A DNA stretch of 57,419 nucleotides from Paraburkholderia elongata (GCF_013177735.1 NZ_WOEZ01000292.1:1-57419), one strand, 5' to 3'; numbered from the stretch's first letter, positions 34,059 through 43,415 are shown. Made by a program: numbers and translations. The notes: generated by a model from the letters alone, not told the origin.

Positions 34059-34292
34059 GGCGTACCTTCCCCTCTGCGTCAAACGTCCTCATGCCGCGCC
34101 GCTAAGCGTGCATGGCAAGCATCTCATTGCCCTGCACGAGCGGTAAGCGACTCACTCACTAACGTGAACAACGCCGCCGGAACCGGCTGCATGAACGTCA
34201 GCGAGATTAGGACTGGCCTTTGCGCGACGGGTTCGCCTGTGCGACGTTTTGCAGCGCGAACGGTGTATCGCGCAGACGCGCCGCCGAGGGGT

Positions 34293-35057
34293 TCACGTAC
34301 GCGTAATCGATGCGCCGCCATCGACTAGCGAAGCGGTGCCGGTCACGAAGGACGAGTCGTCGGACGCGAGATAAAGCACCGAGCGGGCGAGTTCTTCCGG
34401 CCGTGCGACCCGCTTGAGCGCATGCAACCCGGTCACGAAGGCCTGCGACTCCGCGGTGTCGTTCATGCCGCGATACATCGGTGTGTCCACGGCGCCGGGC
34501 AGAATGGCGTTGACGCGCACACCTTGCGGTCCATACTCGGCAGCAAGCGCCTGCGTCAGCCCAATCAATCCGGCCTTGCTCGCAGCGTATGCCGCGGTGC
34601 CCGGGAAAGCGAATGAGTAGCCGACGAACGTCGACGTGAAGATGATTGATCCACCGCCTTGCTTCACCATCTCGGGGATCTGGTGCTTCGCACCCAAAAA
34701 CGCGCTCGTCAGATTGGTCGCTAATGCGGCCGACCACCCCGCCTCTGACACGCCCGTGGTCGGGCCCATTTCGCCCAGCGTGCCGGCGTTGTTATAGGCA
34801 ATGTCAAGACGGCCGAAGCGACTGACGGCGAGCGCGACCAGCGCTTTCGCGAAGTCCTCTGACTGCACGTCGCCCGCCAGAAACGCGGCCTCACCGCCTT
34901 CGCTGACGATCTCGGCGACGAGCGTTTCAAGTTCGGCTTCACGGCGCGCCGCGACCACGACTTTTGCGCCTTCCGCGGCGAACAGTTTTGCGGTGGCACG
35001 GCCAATTCCCGCACTGGCGCCGGTCACGATGGCGACTTTTCCTGTCAAGCGTTGCAT
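34293..35057 (-). CDS. SDR family oxidoreductase
   Basis: A 254-residue classical SDR starting MQRLTGKVAIVTGASAGIGR at 35057 after AGGAG (the TTG two codons upstream is not the start). TGASAGIG, NNAG, TSTF and the catalytic YAASK are present. C-terminal ILPGAVDTPMYRGMND shows the usual substrate loop, and GASLVDGG the end. It diverges from the LysR gene at 35197 across 139 bases. It is cytosolic with unknown substrate, possibly a secondary alcohol or ketone. Confidence 0.92.
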   Translation of the reverse strand: MQRLTGKVAIVTGASAGIGRATAKLFAAEGAKVVVAARREAELETLVAEIVSEGGEAAFLAGDVQSEDFAKALVALAVSRFGRLDIAYNNAGTLGEMGPTTGVSEAGWSAALATNLTSAFLGAKHQIPEMVKQGGGSIIFTSTFVGYSFAFPGTAAYAASKAGLIGLTQALAAEYGPQGVRVNAILPGAVDTPMYRGMNDTAESQAFVTGLHALKRVARPEELARSVLYLASDDSSFVTGTASLVDGGASITRT

Positions 35058-35162
35058 GTTCAATCTCCTGCTGCTGTTGGTTGGCCAGTGCCCGATGCCT
35101 TGGTCCGTGAGAAGGACTATAGGCTTCAGCTACAAATGCAGAAAGGCATAAAACATGGGTAT

Positions 35163-35185
35163 ATCATTCAGCAATTGTGAATGAT
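35163..35185. promoter_or_regulatory. Candidate LysR operator
   Basis: ATCATTC and GAATGAT form a perfect 7-base inverted repeat with a 9-base centre, 11 bases before the LysR start codon. T and A at the inner flanks give a T-N11-A-like motif. It fits autorepression of the LysR gene and control of the divergent SDR gene. Confidence 0.55.
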
Positions 35186-35196
35186 CGGAGAAGCAC

Positions 35197-36114
35197 ATGG
35201 ATCGGCTGCGTGCTTTTGAAGTCTTCGTAACCGTGGTCAGCCGCGGCAGCTTCACGCGTGCAGCCGATGCGCTCGAGACGTCGCCCGCCAACGTGACCCG
35301 CTACGTGAATGAGTTGGAAGCGCATCTCGGCACACGCCTCTTGAATCGCACTTCACGCAGGCTTTCTCTCACCGATGGCGGCGAGACCTTTTACGCGCGC
35401 TGCAAATCTATCCTCGACGACGTCGCCGAGACTGAGGGGCTTGTGTCATCGGCGTCGGTCGAACCGCGCGGCCGGCTGCGCATCAATGCGCCTGTGAGCT
35501 TTGGGATTCTGTATCTGGCGCCACTATGGCCCGAGTTCATGCAGAAATATCCGGAAGTGGAACTCGACGTTGCGCTGATTGACCGTGTCGTCGATATCGT
35601 CGATGAAGGCTACGACCTCGCCATTCGCATCTCACGCGCTGGTTCAATTAACCAGGCAGCCCGCAAGCTGGCGACATCGAGAAACATTCTGTGTGCATCG
35701 CCAGCGTACCTGGCGCGTTGCGGATTCCCTGCAGCGCCAGCGGACTTGATCGAGCATCGATGTATCGGCTACTCGTATGCGGCCACCGGCGACGAATGGC
35801 AACTGATCGACAGTGAGCGCAAGGCTCACCCCGTGAAGGTCAACTGTCACATGCATACCAACAACGGCGATACGGCGCGCGCGGCGGCACTCGCTGGGCA
35901 AGGTGTGATCTGGCAACCCACGTTTCTGGTCGGCAACGACCTACGCACCGGCAAGCTCGTTCAGGTATTGCCTGAGTATCGCTTGCCCGACATCGACGTA
36001 CTTGCTTTGTACCCGAGTCGTCGGCATGTGAGTGCCAAGATACGCGCGGTGATCGATTTCCTGGTCGATGCGTTCGGCGGTGTGCCGCCATGGGATCGGG
36101 CTGACGGGGGTTGA
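35197..36114 (+). CDS. LysR family transcriptional regulator
   Basis: A 305-residue LysR protein starting MDRLRAFEVFVTVVSRGSF with helix-turn-helix ALETSPANVTRYV and an effector domain with YDLAIRISRAG. It is divergent from the SDR gene and lies next to a perfect inverted repeat. It is very probably its regulator. The sequence belongs to the same CrgA-like branch as the 1182-2075 regulator but is not a close copy. Confidence 0.93.
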   Translation: MDRLRAFEVFVTVVSRGSFTRAADALETSPANVTRYVNELEAHLGTRLLNRTSRRLSLTDGGETFYARCKSILDDVAETEGLVSSASVEPRGRLRINAPVSFGILYLAPLWPEFMQKYPEVELDVALIDRVVDIVDEGYDLAIRISRAGSINQAARKLATSRNILCASPAYLARCGFPAAPADLIEHRCIGYSYAATGDEWQLIDSERKAHPVKVNCHMHTNNGDTARAAALAGQGVIWQPTFLVGNDLRTGKLVQVLPEYRLPDIDVLALYPSRRHVSAKIRAVIDFLVDAFGGVPPWDRADGG

Positions 36115-36153
36115 GCGGGTGTCCTTGTGTGGATTTCCCGTTAAGAGCGCCGC

Positions 36154-36546
36154 TCACTCTAGCCGTTCGACAAATTGCGAGCGGTCGAACGGTGCCTCGT
36201 ATGGTTCCGGCCAGAATTCGACGATCTTCGTGATACTGCCATCATCGACCGTGAAGAAGGAAATTGCTCTCGCACGTAGCACCCCATCGGTGACCGAAAC
36301 ATCCGACACCGCCTCACCGTCGCCCCCGACAATACGATTGATCGTGAAGACCCAAGGGCCTCGCGCCGGATATTCGGTGTTTAGCAAAGCAAAGTTAGTC
36401 GCGCCCCGGATACGCTCGTTTGATTGCGGCCACTCCAGAACAAAGTCTTGCGAAAGAACTTCCTTTACAGCGAAAAAGTCGTTTGTCGCCATAAGGCGCC
36501 AAAACTCTTGAACCACATGAACAGCGCTATCGGATGGTTTGGTCAT
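36154..36546 (-). CDS. NTF2-like / SnoaL-like protein
   Basis: A 130-residue cone-shaped fold protein starting MTKPSDSAVHVVQEFWRLMA; the frame is open further upstream but without a start site. The features are FALLNTEYPARGPWVF, the central beta-strand block VTDGVLRARAISFFTVDDG, and the final KIVEFWPEPYEAPFDRSQF. These are the usual steroid-isomerase-like hallmarks, but no catalytic Asp/Tyr pair can be assigned. It converges with the LysR gene and is divergent from the FAD oxidoreductase gene at 36741, so it may help that enzyme or be unrelated. Ribosome site weak. Confidence 0.8.
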   Translation of the reverse strand: MTKPSDSAVHVVQEFWRLMATNDFFAVKEVLSQDFVLEWPQSNERIRGATNFALLNTEYPARGPWVFTINRIVGGDGEAVSDVSVTDGVLRARAISFFTVDDGSITKIVEFWPEPYEAPFDRSQFVERLE

Positions 36547-36740
36547 AGTTCTGAAAGGTCGAATATTTTGCTCCTGGTTCGTGGTGCTAGGGCGACACGC
36601 TACGACTTTTTCAACAGTATCGATATCCAACGTCATCCGCGAGTTCGCGCCCGCCCCCAGTCCCGCTCCTGAGGCATATCATGGTTAAGACGCCACCCTG
36701 ACCGACAGGTCGACTGGCGTGACCAACAGGAGAAGCAGCA

Positions 36741-37958
36741 ATGGCCAAATCCGCGGATGTGATCGTGATTGGGTCCGGTGGACTTGGAGCGGCTACAGCC
36801 TATTATCTGGCTAAACGGGGCACCCGCCGGGTCGCGCTTCTCGATCGACACGAAATCGGCTCACAGACATCTCCACGAGCGGCTGGCATGGTCAATTGCT
36901 TGCGCAAGAATGACTTGATGATCAACTTGATCACGTCGGCGGCAAACAAGATCAGGCGATTCTCTGCGGACACCGGCCAACCTCTGGATTGGGTGCAGTC
37001 GGGTAGCCTCAAGGTTGCGCGCCGTCCGGAAGATGCCGAGGTCATTCAGGAGGACATCCAGCGCGGTCGGCGTCACGGCCTGGACGTGGAGGAGCTTTCC
37101 CTTGACGCGGCCCACCGGCTCAACCCGTTTCTTGAAACGACGGGAGTTGCGGCGGTGATGCGCATCGGCGATGACATGTATTTCAATCCCGCCCAACTAG
37201 CCGTCGGCTTCGCGCGTGCGGCGCAGGCGTACGGTGCGGAGGTACTGCCGAAGACTCCGGTCACGCACGTCCTGATCGAGGATGGCGAGGTCACCGGTGT
37301 CGACACCACGCGCGGTCGCATACGCTCCCCGGTTGTCGTCGATGCAGCCGGCGCCTGGACACGACAAGTGGCCGAAGCCAGCGGAATACAGGTTCCCCTC
37401 ATCACGACAGCGCAGCAACTGTTCGTCACCGAGCCGGTCCCCGATGCCCGAGCAGAATTGCCGATGATTCGGATTATGGACGCCGCCGTCTATATGCGGC
37501 CCTGTGATGGTGGTTTTCTCTGGGGGGTCTACGAGGACGACCCGACGTTCTTCGACATGAATGACTTCGACACCAACTTCGACATCAAGGATCTGTCGCT
37601 TGATGCCGAGGTGCTCTGGCACTACGGTCGAGACGTCGAGGCTCAGCTTCCCGTCCTTCTCAAGGCCGCGGTACGTGAGCATCGCGGTGGGCTGCCAACG
37701 ATGACTGCCGATGGGCAGCACATTGTCGGGCCAGCGTCCGCAATTCGTGGATTCTACTTTGCGAGCGGCTGCAATGTCGCGGGCCTGTCAATTGCCCCGG
37801 CACTGGGCGAAGCGCTTGCCGCCTGGATCATCGACGGCGCGCCTCCAATTGACCTGACGCCTCTTTCGGTCAGCAGGTTTGGCGCCGGGCCATGGCCGGA
37901 CGATGAGTTGAAGAAGCAGGCAGCGTGGCAATATCGTCATTTCTATGGCGCGAGATAA
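36741..37958 (+). CDS. FAD-dependent oxidoreductase (DAO/sarcosine oxidase-like)
   Basis: A 405-residue flavoprotein of the D-amino-acid/sarcosine/dimethylglycine oxidase fold. The FAD loop GSGGLG is at 11-16, LDRHEIGSQTSPRAAG follows, and the closing motif FYFASGCNVAGLSIAPALGE is at about 340-360. AGGAG lies 7 bases before the ATG. No dehydrogenase partner such as a heterotetrameric sarcosine oxidase is found nearby, so it is a monomer-type enzyme acting on a small amine or N-methyl amino acid. The protein is cytosolic. The NTF2-like gene lies divergently. Confidence 0.88.
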   Translation: MAKSADVIVIGSGGLGAATAYYLAKRGTRRVALLDRHEIGSQTSPRAAGMVNCLRKNDLMINLITSAANKIRRFSADTGQPLDWVQSGSLKVARRPEDAEVIQEDIQRGRRHGLDVEELSLDAAHRLNPFLETTGVAAVMRIGDDMYFNPAQLAVGFARAAQAYGAEVLPKTPVTHVLIEDGEVTGVDTTRGRIRSPVVVDAAGAWTRQVAEASGIQVPLITTAQQLFVTEPVPDARAELPMIRIMDAAVYMRPCDGGFLWGVYEDDPTFFDMNDFDTNFDIKDLSLDAEVLWHYGRDVEAQLPVLLKAAVREHRGGLPTMTADGQHIVGPASAIRGFYFASGCNVAGLSIAPALGEALAAWIIDGAPPIDLTPLSVSRFGAGPWPDDELKKQAAWQYRHFYGAR

Positions 37959-38232
37959 CTCCGTCATCGACGCATCCCGCAACGGCCGTATCGGAGGCGA
38001 ACGGTTGTCTTAGGCCGGGCCGAATGGCCACTCCGGGTGACGACGCGACTGGCATGATCCGCGCACAAAGGTCCATGTCGGCTGACTAAAGTCTTCTGTC
38101 TGATTGCGCTGAAATCGGGAAGATATCGTCTGGCTGCCGCCGTTCATTCCCTCATAGAGGTCGCCGCAAGCTGGTCCTGTGTCCAGCTTTCTATTTCTGT
38201 GAACCCCGTCTTTTTTTTCCCGGCGGACGTTG

Positions 38233-39243
38233 TCAAGTGAGCGGCCCATCGGTGTCGCCGGGTTCGATATCCGGCTGTTCCAACCGGTGCGCATGCCCCT
38301 TGCCTGCTATCGCATCCAGAATCAGTTCTGCGATGATTCTGCCGGACGAGTGCCCTGTTTGCTGCACGACGGACGTCACCGTGCGAGGGGATGCGACGTC
38401 GGACGGCACACCGTCGTAGACAATCAGCGAGATGTCCGTGCCGAGCCGCTTCCCGCTGTCTTTGATCGCGCGAAACGCGCCAACGCCGGCGATGTTGTTG
38501 TCCACCAGCAAGGCGGTTGGCGGTTCGGCACGTTCAAGCAGTGCACGCGTCCCTTCGTACGCGTGCACGCGGTCAAACGCGCCCTCGATCATCAGCGAAG
38601 CGTCCGGCTGAATCTTCGCCTCGCCTAGCGCGCTCAGAAATCCGGCACGCCGTTGTGCCGCAAAGCTCATTGTTAGCGGCGCACTAATCAAGGCAATCCT
38701 TCTGTGGCCGAAGGCGATCAGACGTTGCGTCGCGGCGCGGGCACCCGCTTCGTTGTCGAAGTCGAACCACCCATAAGGCACCAGGCTGTTCGTCCGTCCA
38801 TAGGCGATGAACGGAAACTGGCGTGCCTGTAGAAACTGGATGCGCGCATCGTCGATCTGAGTCCGCGCCACGATCAGACCATCCACCAGCTTGTTTTCGA
38901 CCAGGCGGCGGTACGTTTCGAGTTCCGCATTCGGCCGGGCGGAGACGATGATCAGGTCCAGGTCGCTCTCTCCGAGGCGCTCTGTCATGCCCGCCACCAC
39001 TTCCCCGAGGCGCGGATCGCCAAGATCGTCCGTCCCAAACGGGTAGATCATGCCCACTGCCTCGGCGCGGCCGGTCGCGAGCCGGCGAGCGGTCGGGTCC
39101 GCGTGGTAGCCCAGCGCGTGCGCCGCCTCGATGACCCGCTGGCGCGTTGCTTCATTGACGTCGTCGTATCCGTTTAGCGCACGGCTAACGGTCGTGCGGG
39201 AAAGTCCGAGCGAATCGGACAGCGTTTTCAGACTCACCTTCAA
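38233..39243 (-). CDS. LacI family transcriptional regulator of the fructan locus
   Basis: A 336-residue LacI/GalR protein starting MKVSLKTLSDSLGLSRTTVS, with the canonical helix-turn-helix, hinge YHADPTARRLATG, and a periplasmic-binding-protein core. It diverges from the levansucrase gene. LacI-type operator palindromes lie between it and levansucrase, so it is very likely a sucrose- or fructose-responsive repressor of the fructan genes. The effector is inferred, not seen. Confidence 0.92.
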   Translation of the reverse strand: MKVSLKTLSDSLGLSRTTVSRALNGYDDVNEATRQRVIEAAHALGYHADPTARRLATGRAEAVGMIYPFGTDDLGDPRLGEVVAGMTERLGESDLDLIIVSARPNAELETYRRLVENKLVDGLIVARTQIDDARIQFLQARQFPFIAYGRTNSLVPYGWFDFDNEAGARAATQRLIAFGHRRIALISAPLTMSFAAQRRAGFLSALGEAKIQPDASLMIEGAFDRVHAYEGTRALLERAEPPTALLVDNNIAGVGAFRAIKDSGKRLGTDISLIVYDGVPSDVASPRTVTSVVQQTGHSSGRIIAELILDAIAGKGHAHRLEQPDIEPGDTDGPLT

Positions 39244-39340
39244 AGTTTCACCTTTGGAATTTCCTGTTTTGCGCGTGGCCGCCCTTGCAGATCAGCACTT
39301 CTCCACCACCGGCCAGTCGCCATGGTACCTCAAGCCAACG

Positions 39341-39392
39341 CAAACGTTTGACAATCAAAACCGGTTTGAATTAAGATCCAAACCGGTTTGGA
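39341..39392. promoter_or_regulatory. Cluster of LacI-type operators
   Basis: TCCAAACCGGTTTGGA at 39377-39392 is a perfect 16-base palindrome. TCAAAACCGGTTTGAA at 39355-39370 is a near-palindrome of the same type, and CAAACGTTTG at 39341-39350 is a third palindrome. All have the AA-CCGG/CG-TT layout of LacI/GalR operators and lie just upstream of the LacI gene start, facing the levansucrase gene. Confidence 0.8.
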
Positions 39393-39750
39393 AACTTTTG
39401 GCTTCGAGGTATTGGAGCCATTCATCCTGACACGGGCGCGCGAGAGACCATCATCTGTAGCCCGCTAAAAAAGAGACGTCCGGCGCCCTACTGTGGCGAG
39501 CAAGCCGCTGCATTCGGTTGCCGGAACGATCCAGCCCCATCCACCTCGCCGGCAAAAAGGGCGAGTGAAGCCAACCAACGTAGTTCGTTTCATTGTTTCA
39601 CCGCAGTGAGCTTTCTGTTATCCCCAGCACCCGGTATCTCGAGGTTCTGAATCAGATACTTCGTAGAGCTAAGTCAAATGGCAGCTTTCCCGCCGTTCCG
39701 GCGGTTTCGGGCAGCCTTCGTTGCGCACTTACCTTAGGATGTGACACCCG
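39393..39750 (+). other. Leader region of the levansucrase gene
   Basis: About 360 bases lie between the operators and the levansucrase ATG. No supported gene or riboswitch is recognised. The promoter is presumably near the operators at 39341-39392, giving a long leader. Confidence 0.4.
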
Positions 39751-41394
39751 ATGAACAGACTCCGATCCTCCCAATCCCAGTCAACTCGTGCCCGCCTGCG
39801 TTCTACCGTAGTTTGCGGCTCCCTGCTCGCTAGCGCGGCAGCGCCTGCGCTCGCGCAATCGTCGGTGCCCGGTTTTCCTGCGCCGACGCCGCACACGCAG
39901 CAGGCCTATGACCCGGAAAGCAGTTTCACGATGCGCTGGACCCGCGCCGATATCCGTCAGATCAAGGCGCAGTCGCATACGGCAAGCGCAGTGGACAAGA
40001 ACTCGCTGCCTGCGTCGCTGACCATGCCCGACATTCCGCAGGACTTTCCACTCATCAATTCCAATGTGTGGGTGTGGGACACATGGCCGCTGGCCGATCT
40101 GAGTGCGAACCAGTTGAGCTTCAAGGGCTGGGAAATCATCTTCTCGCTGACGGCAGATCCGCACGCAGGCTACACGTTCGACGATCGCCATGTGCATGCA
40201 CGCATCGGCTTCTTCTATCGCCGCGCGGGCATTCCGGCGTCCCAGCGTCCGGCCAACGGCGGCTGGACATGGGGCGGCCATCTTTTCCCGGACGGTGCGA
40301 GCGTCAAGGTATTCGGCAACGCCCCGATGACGAACAACGCGGAATGGTCCGGCTCTGCGCGCCTGATCCATGGCGACAATGTGAGCCTCTACTACACGGC
40401 ACTGTCGTTCAACCGCTCTGCGCCAGGCGGCTCGGACATCACGCCGCCAATCGCGATCATTTCACGCGCGGATGGACACATTCACGCGGACGACAAGCAC
40501 GTCTGGTTCACCGGCTTCGACGACCACAAGGCCCTGTTGCAACCCGATGGGGCGATGTACCAGACGGGTCAGCAGAACGACTACTATTCGTTCCGCGATC
40601 CGTTCGTGTTCACCGATCCGGCGCATCCGGGCAAGACCTACATGGTGTTCGAAGGCAATACGGGCGGCCCCCGCGGTGCCCGGACGTGTACCGAGGCGGA
40701 CCTCGGATACGCGCCCAATGACCCGTACAAAGAAGACCTCAACACGGTGATGAACTCGGGCGCCGTGTACCAGAAGGCGAATGTCGGTCTTGCCATCGCG
40801 ACCAACAAGCAGCTCACCCAGTGGAAATTCCTCCCGCCGCTGTTGTCGGCGAACTGTGTGGACGATCAGACGGAACGCCCGCAGATCTACATGAAGGACG
40901 GCAAGTACTACCTCTTCACCATTAGCCACCGCGCGACGATGGCCGCCGGTGTAGACGGGCCGGACGGCGTGTACGGTTTTGTGGGCAACGGCATACGCAG
41001 TGACTTCTTGCCGTTGAACGGCGGCAGCGGCCTTGCGCTCGGCAACCCGACCGACTTCGACGCTCCAGTCGGCGCTCCTTACGCGGAAGATCCGAACCAG
41101 AACCCGCGCGCGTTCCAGTCTTATTCGCACTACGTAATGCCGGGCGGCCTCGTCGAGTCGTTCATCGACGCCATCGGTTCGCGACGCGGCGGTACGCTGG
41201 CGCCGACCGTGAAGATCAAGATCGACGGCGCGTCCACTAGCGTGGACCGTGCCTATGGCAAGGGCGGTCTCGGCGGCTACGGCGATATCTCTGCGAACAC
41301 GGCCGCGCAAGGCAACGACGAGGGCGGCAATCACGGCTCCAGCGGCGGTTTGCGCTACGGTGCCGCAGCCGGCGATGGTAATTCCGGCGAGTAA
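39751..41394 (+). CDS. Levansucrase, GH68
   Basis: A 547-residue secreted GH68 fructosyltransferase that makes levan or fructo-oligosaccharides from sucrose. The export signal ends APALA-QSS. The catalytic triad is nucleophile Asp110 (VWDTWPL), transition-state Asp283 (FRDPF) and acid/base Glu375 (TERPQ); the spacing agrees with Gluconacetobacter LsdA. A Gly/Ser-rich tail of about 50 residues follows the last fold motif (from SANTAAQGNDEG) and is unusual. It is the first gene of the fructan unit and lies behind LacI-type operators. A hairpin follows the stop. Confidence 0.95.
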   Translation: MNRLRSSQSQSTRARLRSTVVCGSLLASAAAPALAQSSVPGFPAPTPHTQQAYDPESSFTMRWTRADIRQIKAQSHTASAVDKNSLPASLTMPDIPQDFPLINSNVWVWDTWPLADLSANQLSFKGWEIIFSLTADPHAGYTFDDRHVHARIGFFYRRAGIPASQRPANGGWTWGGHLFPDGASVKVFGNAPMTNNAEWSGSARLIHGDNVSLYYTALSFNRSAPGGSDITPPIAIISRADGHIHADDKHVWFTGFDDHKALLQPDGAMYQTGQQNDYYSFRDPFVFTDPAHPGKTYMVFEGNTGGPRGARTCTEADLGYAPNDPYKEDLNTVMNSGAVYQKANVGLAIATNKQLTQWKFLPPLLSANCVDDQTERPQIYMKDGKYYLFTISHRATMAAGVDGPDGVYGFVGNGIRSDFLPLNGGSGLALGNPTDFDAPVGAPYAEDPNQNPRAFQSYSHYVMPGGLVESFIDAIGSRRGGTLAPTVKIKIDGASTSVDRAYGKGGLGGYGDISANTAAQGNDEGGNHGSSGGLRYGAAAGDGNSGE

Positions 41395-41408
41395 GCGGCT
41401 CTGAAACG

Positions 41409-41439
41409 GCGGGAGCAGGCGAAGACTGCCTGCTCCCGC
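41409..41439 (+). terminator. Perfect 12-base-pair intercistronic hairpin
   Basis: GCGGGAGCAGGC (41409-41420) and GCCTGCTCCCGC (41428-41439) pair perfectly around a 7-base loop. There is no T-run, so it is more likely an mRNA-stabilising or partial attenuation element between the levansucrase and GntR/GH32 genes than a full terminator. Confidence 0.7.
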
Positions 41440-41477
41440 ACAACCGCAACCGCAGTGAGCGGACGAGCGATACAACG

Positions 41478-41729
41478 ATGAACCGCTGGATTCCCAACCT
41501 GGCTGCCCACCACGGGCCGGCCTATCTAGCCGTGGCGGACGAAATCGAAACGGCGATTCGCGCAGGACACTTCAAGGCGGGCAACAGACTGCCCTCGCAA
41601 CGCCTTCTCGCCGATTTCCTCGGCCTTCACGTCAACACGGTGAACCGCGCGATGCGCGAAACTGCGCGCCGTGGCTTGACTGCCGGCAGCAAACGCAGCG
41701 GCACGGTCATTCTCGAGCGATCCGCCTGA
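41478..41729 (+). CDS. Stand-alone GntR DNA-binding domain
   Basis: Only 83 residues: MNRWIPNLAAHHGPAYLAVA followed by the winged helix AGNRLPSQRLLADFLGLHVNTVNRAM. This is the N-terminal half of a MocR/PdxR-like GntR regulator; the 350-residue aminotransferase-like effector domain is missing. It lies 83 bases after levansucrase and ends 43 bases before the GH32 gene, in the same operon. It may be a truncated regulator retained as a small DNA-binding protein, or a decayed gene. Its frame and start are clean. Confidence 0.8.
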   Translation: MNRWIPNLAAHHGPAYLAVADEIETAIRAGHFKAGNRLPSQRLLADFLGLHVNTVNRAMRETARRGLTAGSKRSGTVILERSA

Positions 41730-41771
41730 GCAGATGATCCTTTCCGACCGCTGCAAGGAGAAAACAACCCT

Positions 41772-43415
41772 ATGCGTGACTCGCGACACCCCTTCCTCCG
41801 CCGACGCCTTCTGCCGTCGTTGCTATGCGCCGCGCTAATGGCTTCGATTACAGAGAGCGCTGCGTCGTACCCATTGCCGGCCGCGAGCGATTCAGACACA
41901 TCGCAGTGGCGTTCCGCGCTTCACTACACGCCCCAACGCAACTGGATGAACGATCCCAATGGATTGGTCTACGACAAGGGCATCTATCATCTCTTCTATC
42001 AGTACAACCCGAATGCAAATGTCTGGGGCGACATGTCGTGGGGACATGCCACCAGCCGAGATCTCCTCCACTGGACCGAGCAACCGGTCGCGATGCGCGC
42101 GAATCAAACCGAGGAGATCTTTTCCGGCTCAATCGTCGTCGACACGCATAACACCGCCGGATTGGGGCCAGCGAATTCGTCGCCACTCGTGGCGCTTTAT
42201 ACGAGCGTGTACAAGGCTGGCTCCGGACATCCGCCGGGCACCCAGGCTCAGTCACTCGCGTACAGTCTGGATGACGGCCAGACGTGGCAGAAGTACTCAC
42301 GCAATCCGGTCCTGACGCTCAACCCGGAATCGAATAACTTTCGCGATCCTAAGGTTTCGTGGTATGAGCCAGGCGGCTACTGGTTGATGACTACCGTTGT
42401 CGCCGACGCGCACGTGGTCAAAATGTACCGGTCCGACAACCTCATTGACTGGACGTTCCTGAGCGACTTCACGCTGCCGGACATTCCTCATCAAGGGTCA
42501 TTGTGGGAGATGCCCGATCTCTTCCCCCTTCCTCTCGATGGAGACAGTCGCAATCAGAAGTGGGTAATGATCGTCAACGTCAACCCATGGTCGATTGCCG
42601 GTGGCTCCGGCGCGATGTATTTCGTCGGCGGCTTCGACGGCAAGACGTTCACGCCGGAGCATGTGCCGACGGCCGGCTCCGATCCTTCACGATATCAGTG
42701 GCTCGACCATGGCGCGGACTATTACGCAGCGGGCACTTTCGCCAGCGCGCCGGGCGGCAAGGCTATCACGATCGGCTGGATGAGCAATTGGGACTACGCG
42801 GCCCGCATACCGACCGCGCCGTGGAAGGGTGCGATGGCACTTCCCCGCATGCTGTCGCTGAAGACAGTGGACGGCATGCCGCGACTGACGTTCGAGCCGG
42901 TGCAGCAATACGCGTCCCTCGTACGCGAGGGTGCCACGACGCGCATAAAGGAGCGCACGGTTTCGTCCAGTACACAGGAACTCGCGCCGTCCACGCGAGG
43001 CACCGTGCAGAATATCGATCTGACGATCACGCCGCGTTCAGCACAGCGTACCGGCCTCATCGTGCGAGGTTCGGCGAATGGCGCTGTCGGCACCCGCATC
43101 TTCTACGACACCGGCACCCAGACGTTGACGGTTGACCGTTCAAGCTCCGGCAAAACCGGTTTCTCGGATGCGTTCAGCAAACAGCACATCGTCAATCTGC
43201 CGCTGGAGAACGGGAAGTTGCGCCTCACTGTTGTTGTCGATATGAACTCAGTGGAAGTGTTTGCGGGTGGCGGCGAAATCGTCGTTACGGATCTGATCTT
43301 CCCCGCGCTCGACGACGATCGTTTGTCCCTTTTCGCCGACAACGGTACGGCGACATTCAGCGATATATCAATCACCGATCTTCCCGATCCGCACAGCACC
43401 CGGCACGCGCGCTAG
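41772..43415 (+). CDS. GH32 fructanase/levanase
   Basis: A 547-residue GH32 enzyme that hydrolyses beta-fructosides such as levan, inulin or sucrose. An arginine-rich N-terminus and hydrophobic stretch (LLPSLLCAALMASI) act as a secretion signal. The nucleophile Asp61 lies in NWMNDPNG, Asp192 in FRDPK, and acid/base Glu246 in LWEMPDLF, where the common Cys of WECPD is Met. A C-terminal beta-sandwich domain (from about residue 385) is complete. A GGAGAAAA ribosome site precedes the ATG. With levansucrase in the same operon this matches the Gluconacetobacter lsdA-lsdB design, where the second enzyme is an exo-levanase. Confidence 0.94.
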   Translation: MRDSRHPFLRRRLLPSLLCAALMASITESAASYPLPAASDSDTSQWRSALHYTPQRNWMNDPNGLVYDKGIYHLFYQYNPNANVWGDMSWGHATSRDLLHWTEQPVAMRANQTEEIFSGSIVVDTHNTAGLGPANSSPLVALYTSVYKAGSGHPPGTQAQSLAYSLDDGQTWQKYSRNPVLTLNPESNNFRDPKVSWYEPGGYWLMTTVVADAHVVKMYRSDNLIDWTFLSDFTLPDIPHQGSLWEMPDLFPLPLDGDSRNQKWVMIVNVNPWSIAGGSGAMYFVGGFDGKTFTPEHVPTAGSDPSRYQWLDHGADYYAAGTFASAPGGKAITIGWMSNWDYAARIPTAPWKGAMALPRMLSLKTVDGMPRLTFEPVQQYASLVREGATTRIKERTVSSSTQELAPSTRGTVQNIDLTITPRSAQRTGLIVRGSANGAVGTRIFYDTGTQTLTVDRSSSGKTGFSDAFSKQHIVNLPLENGKLRLTVVVDMNSVEVFAGGGEIVVTDLIFPALDDDRLSLFADNGTATFSDISITDLPDPHSTRHAR

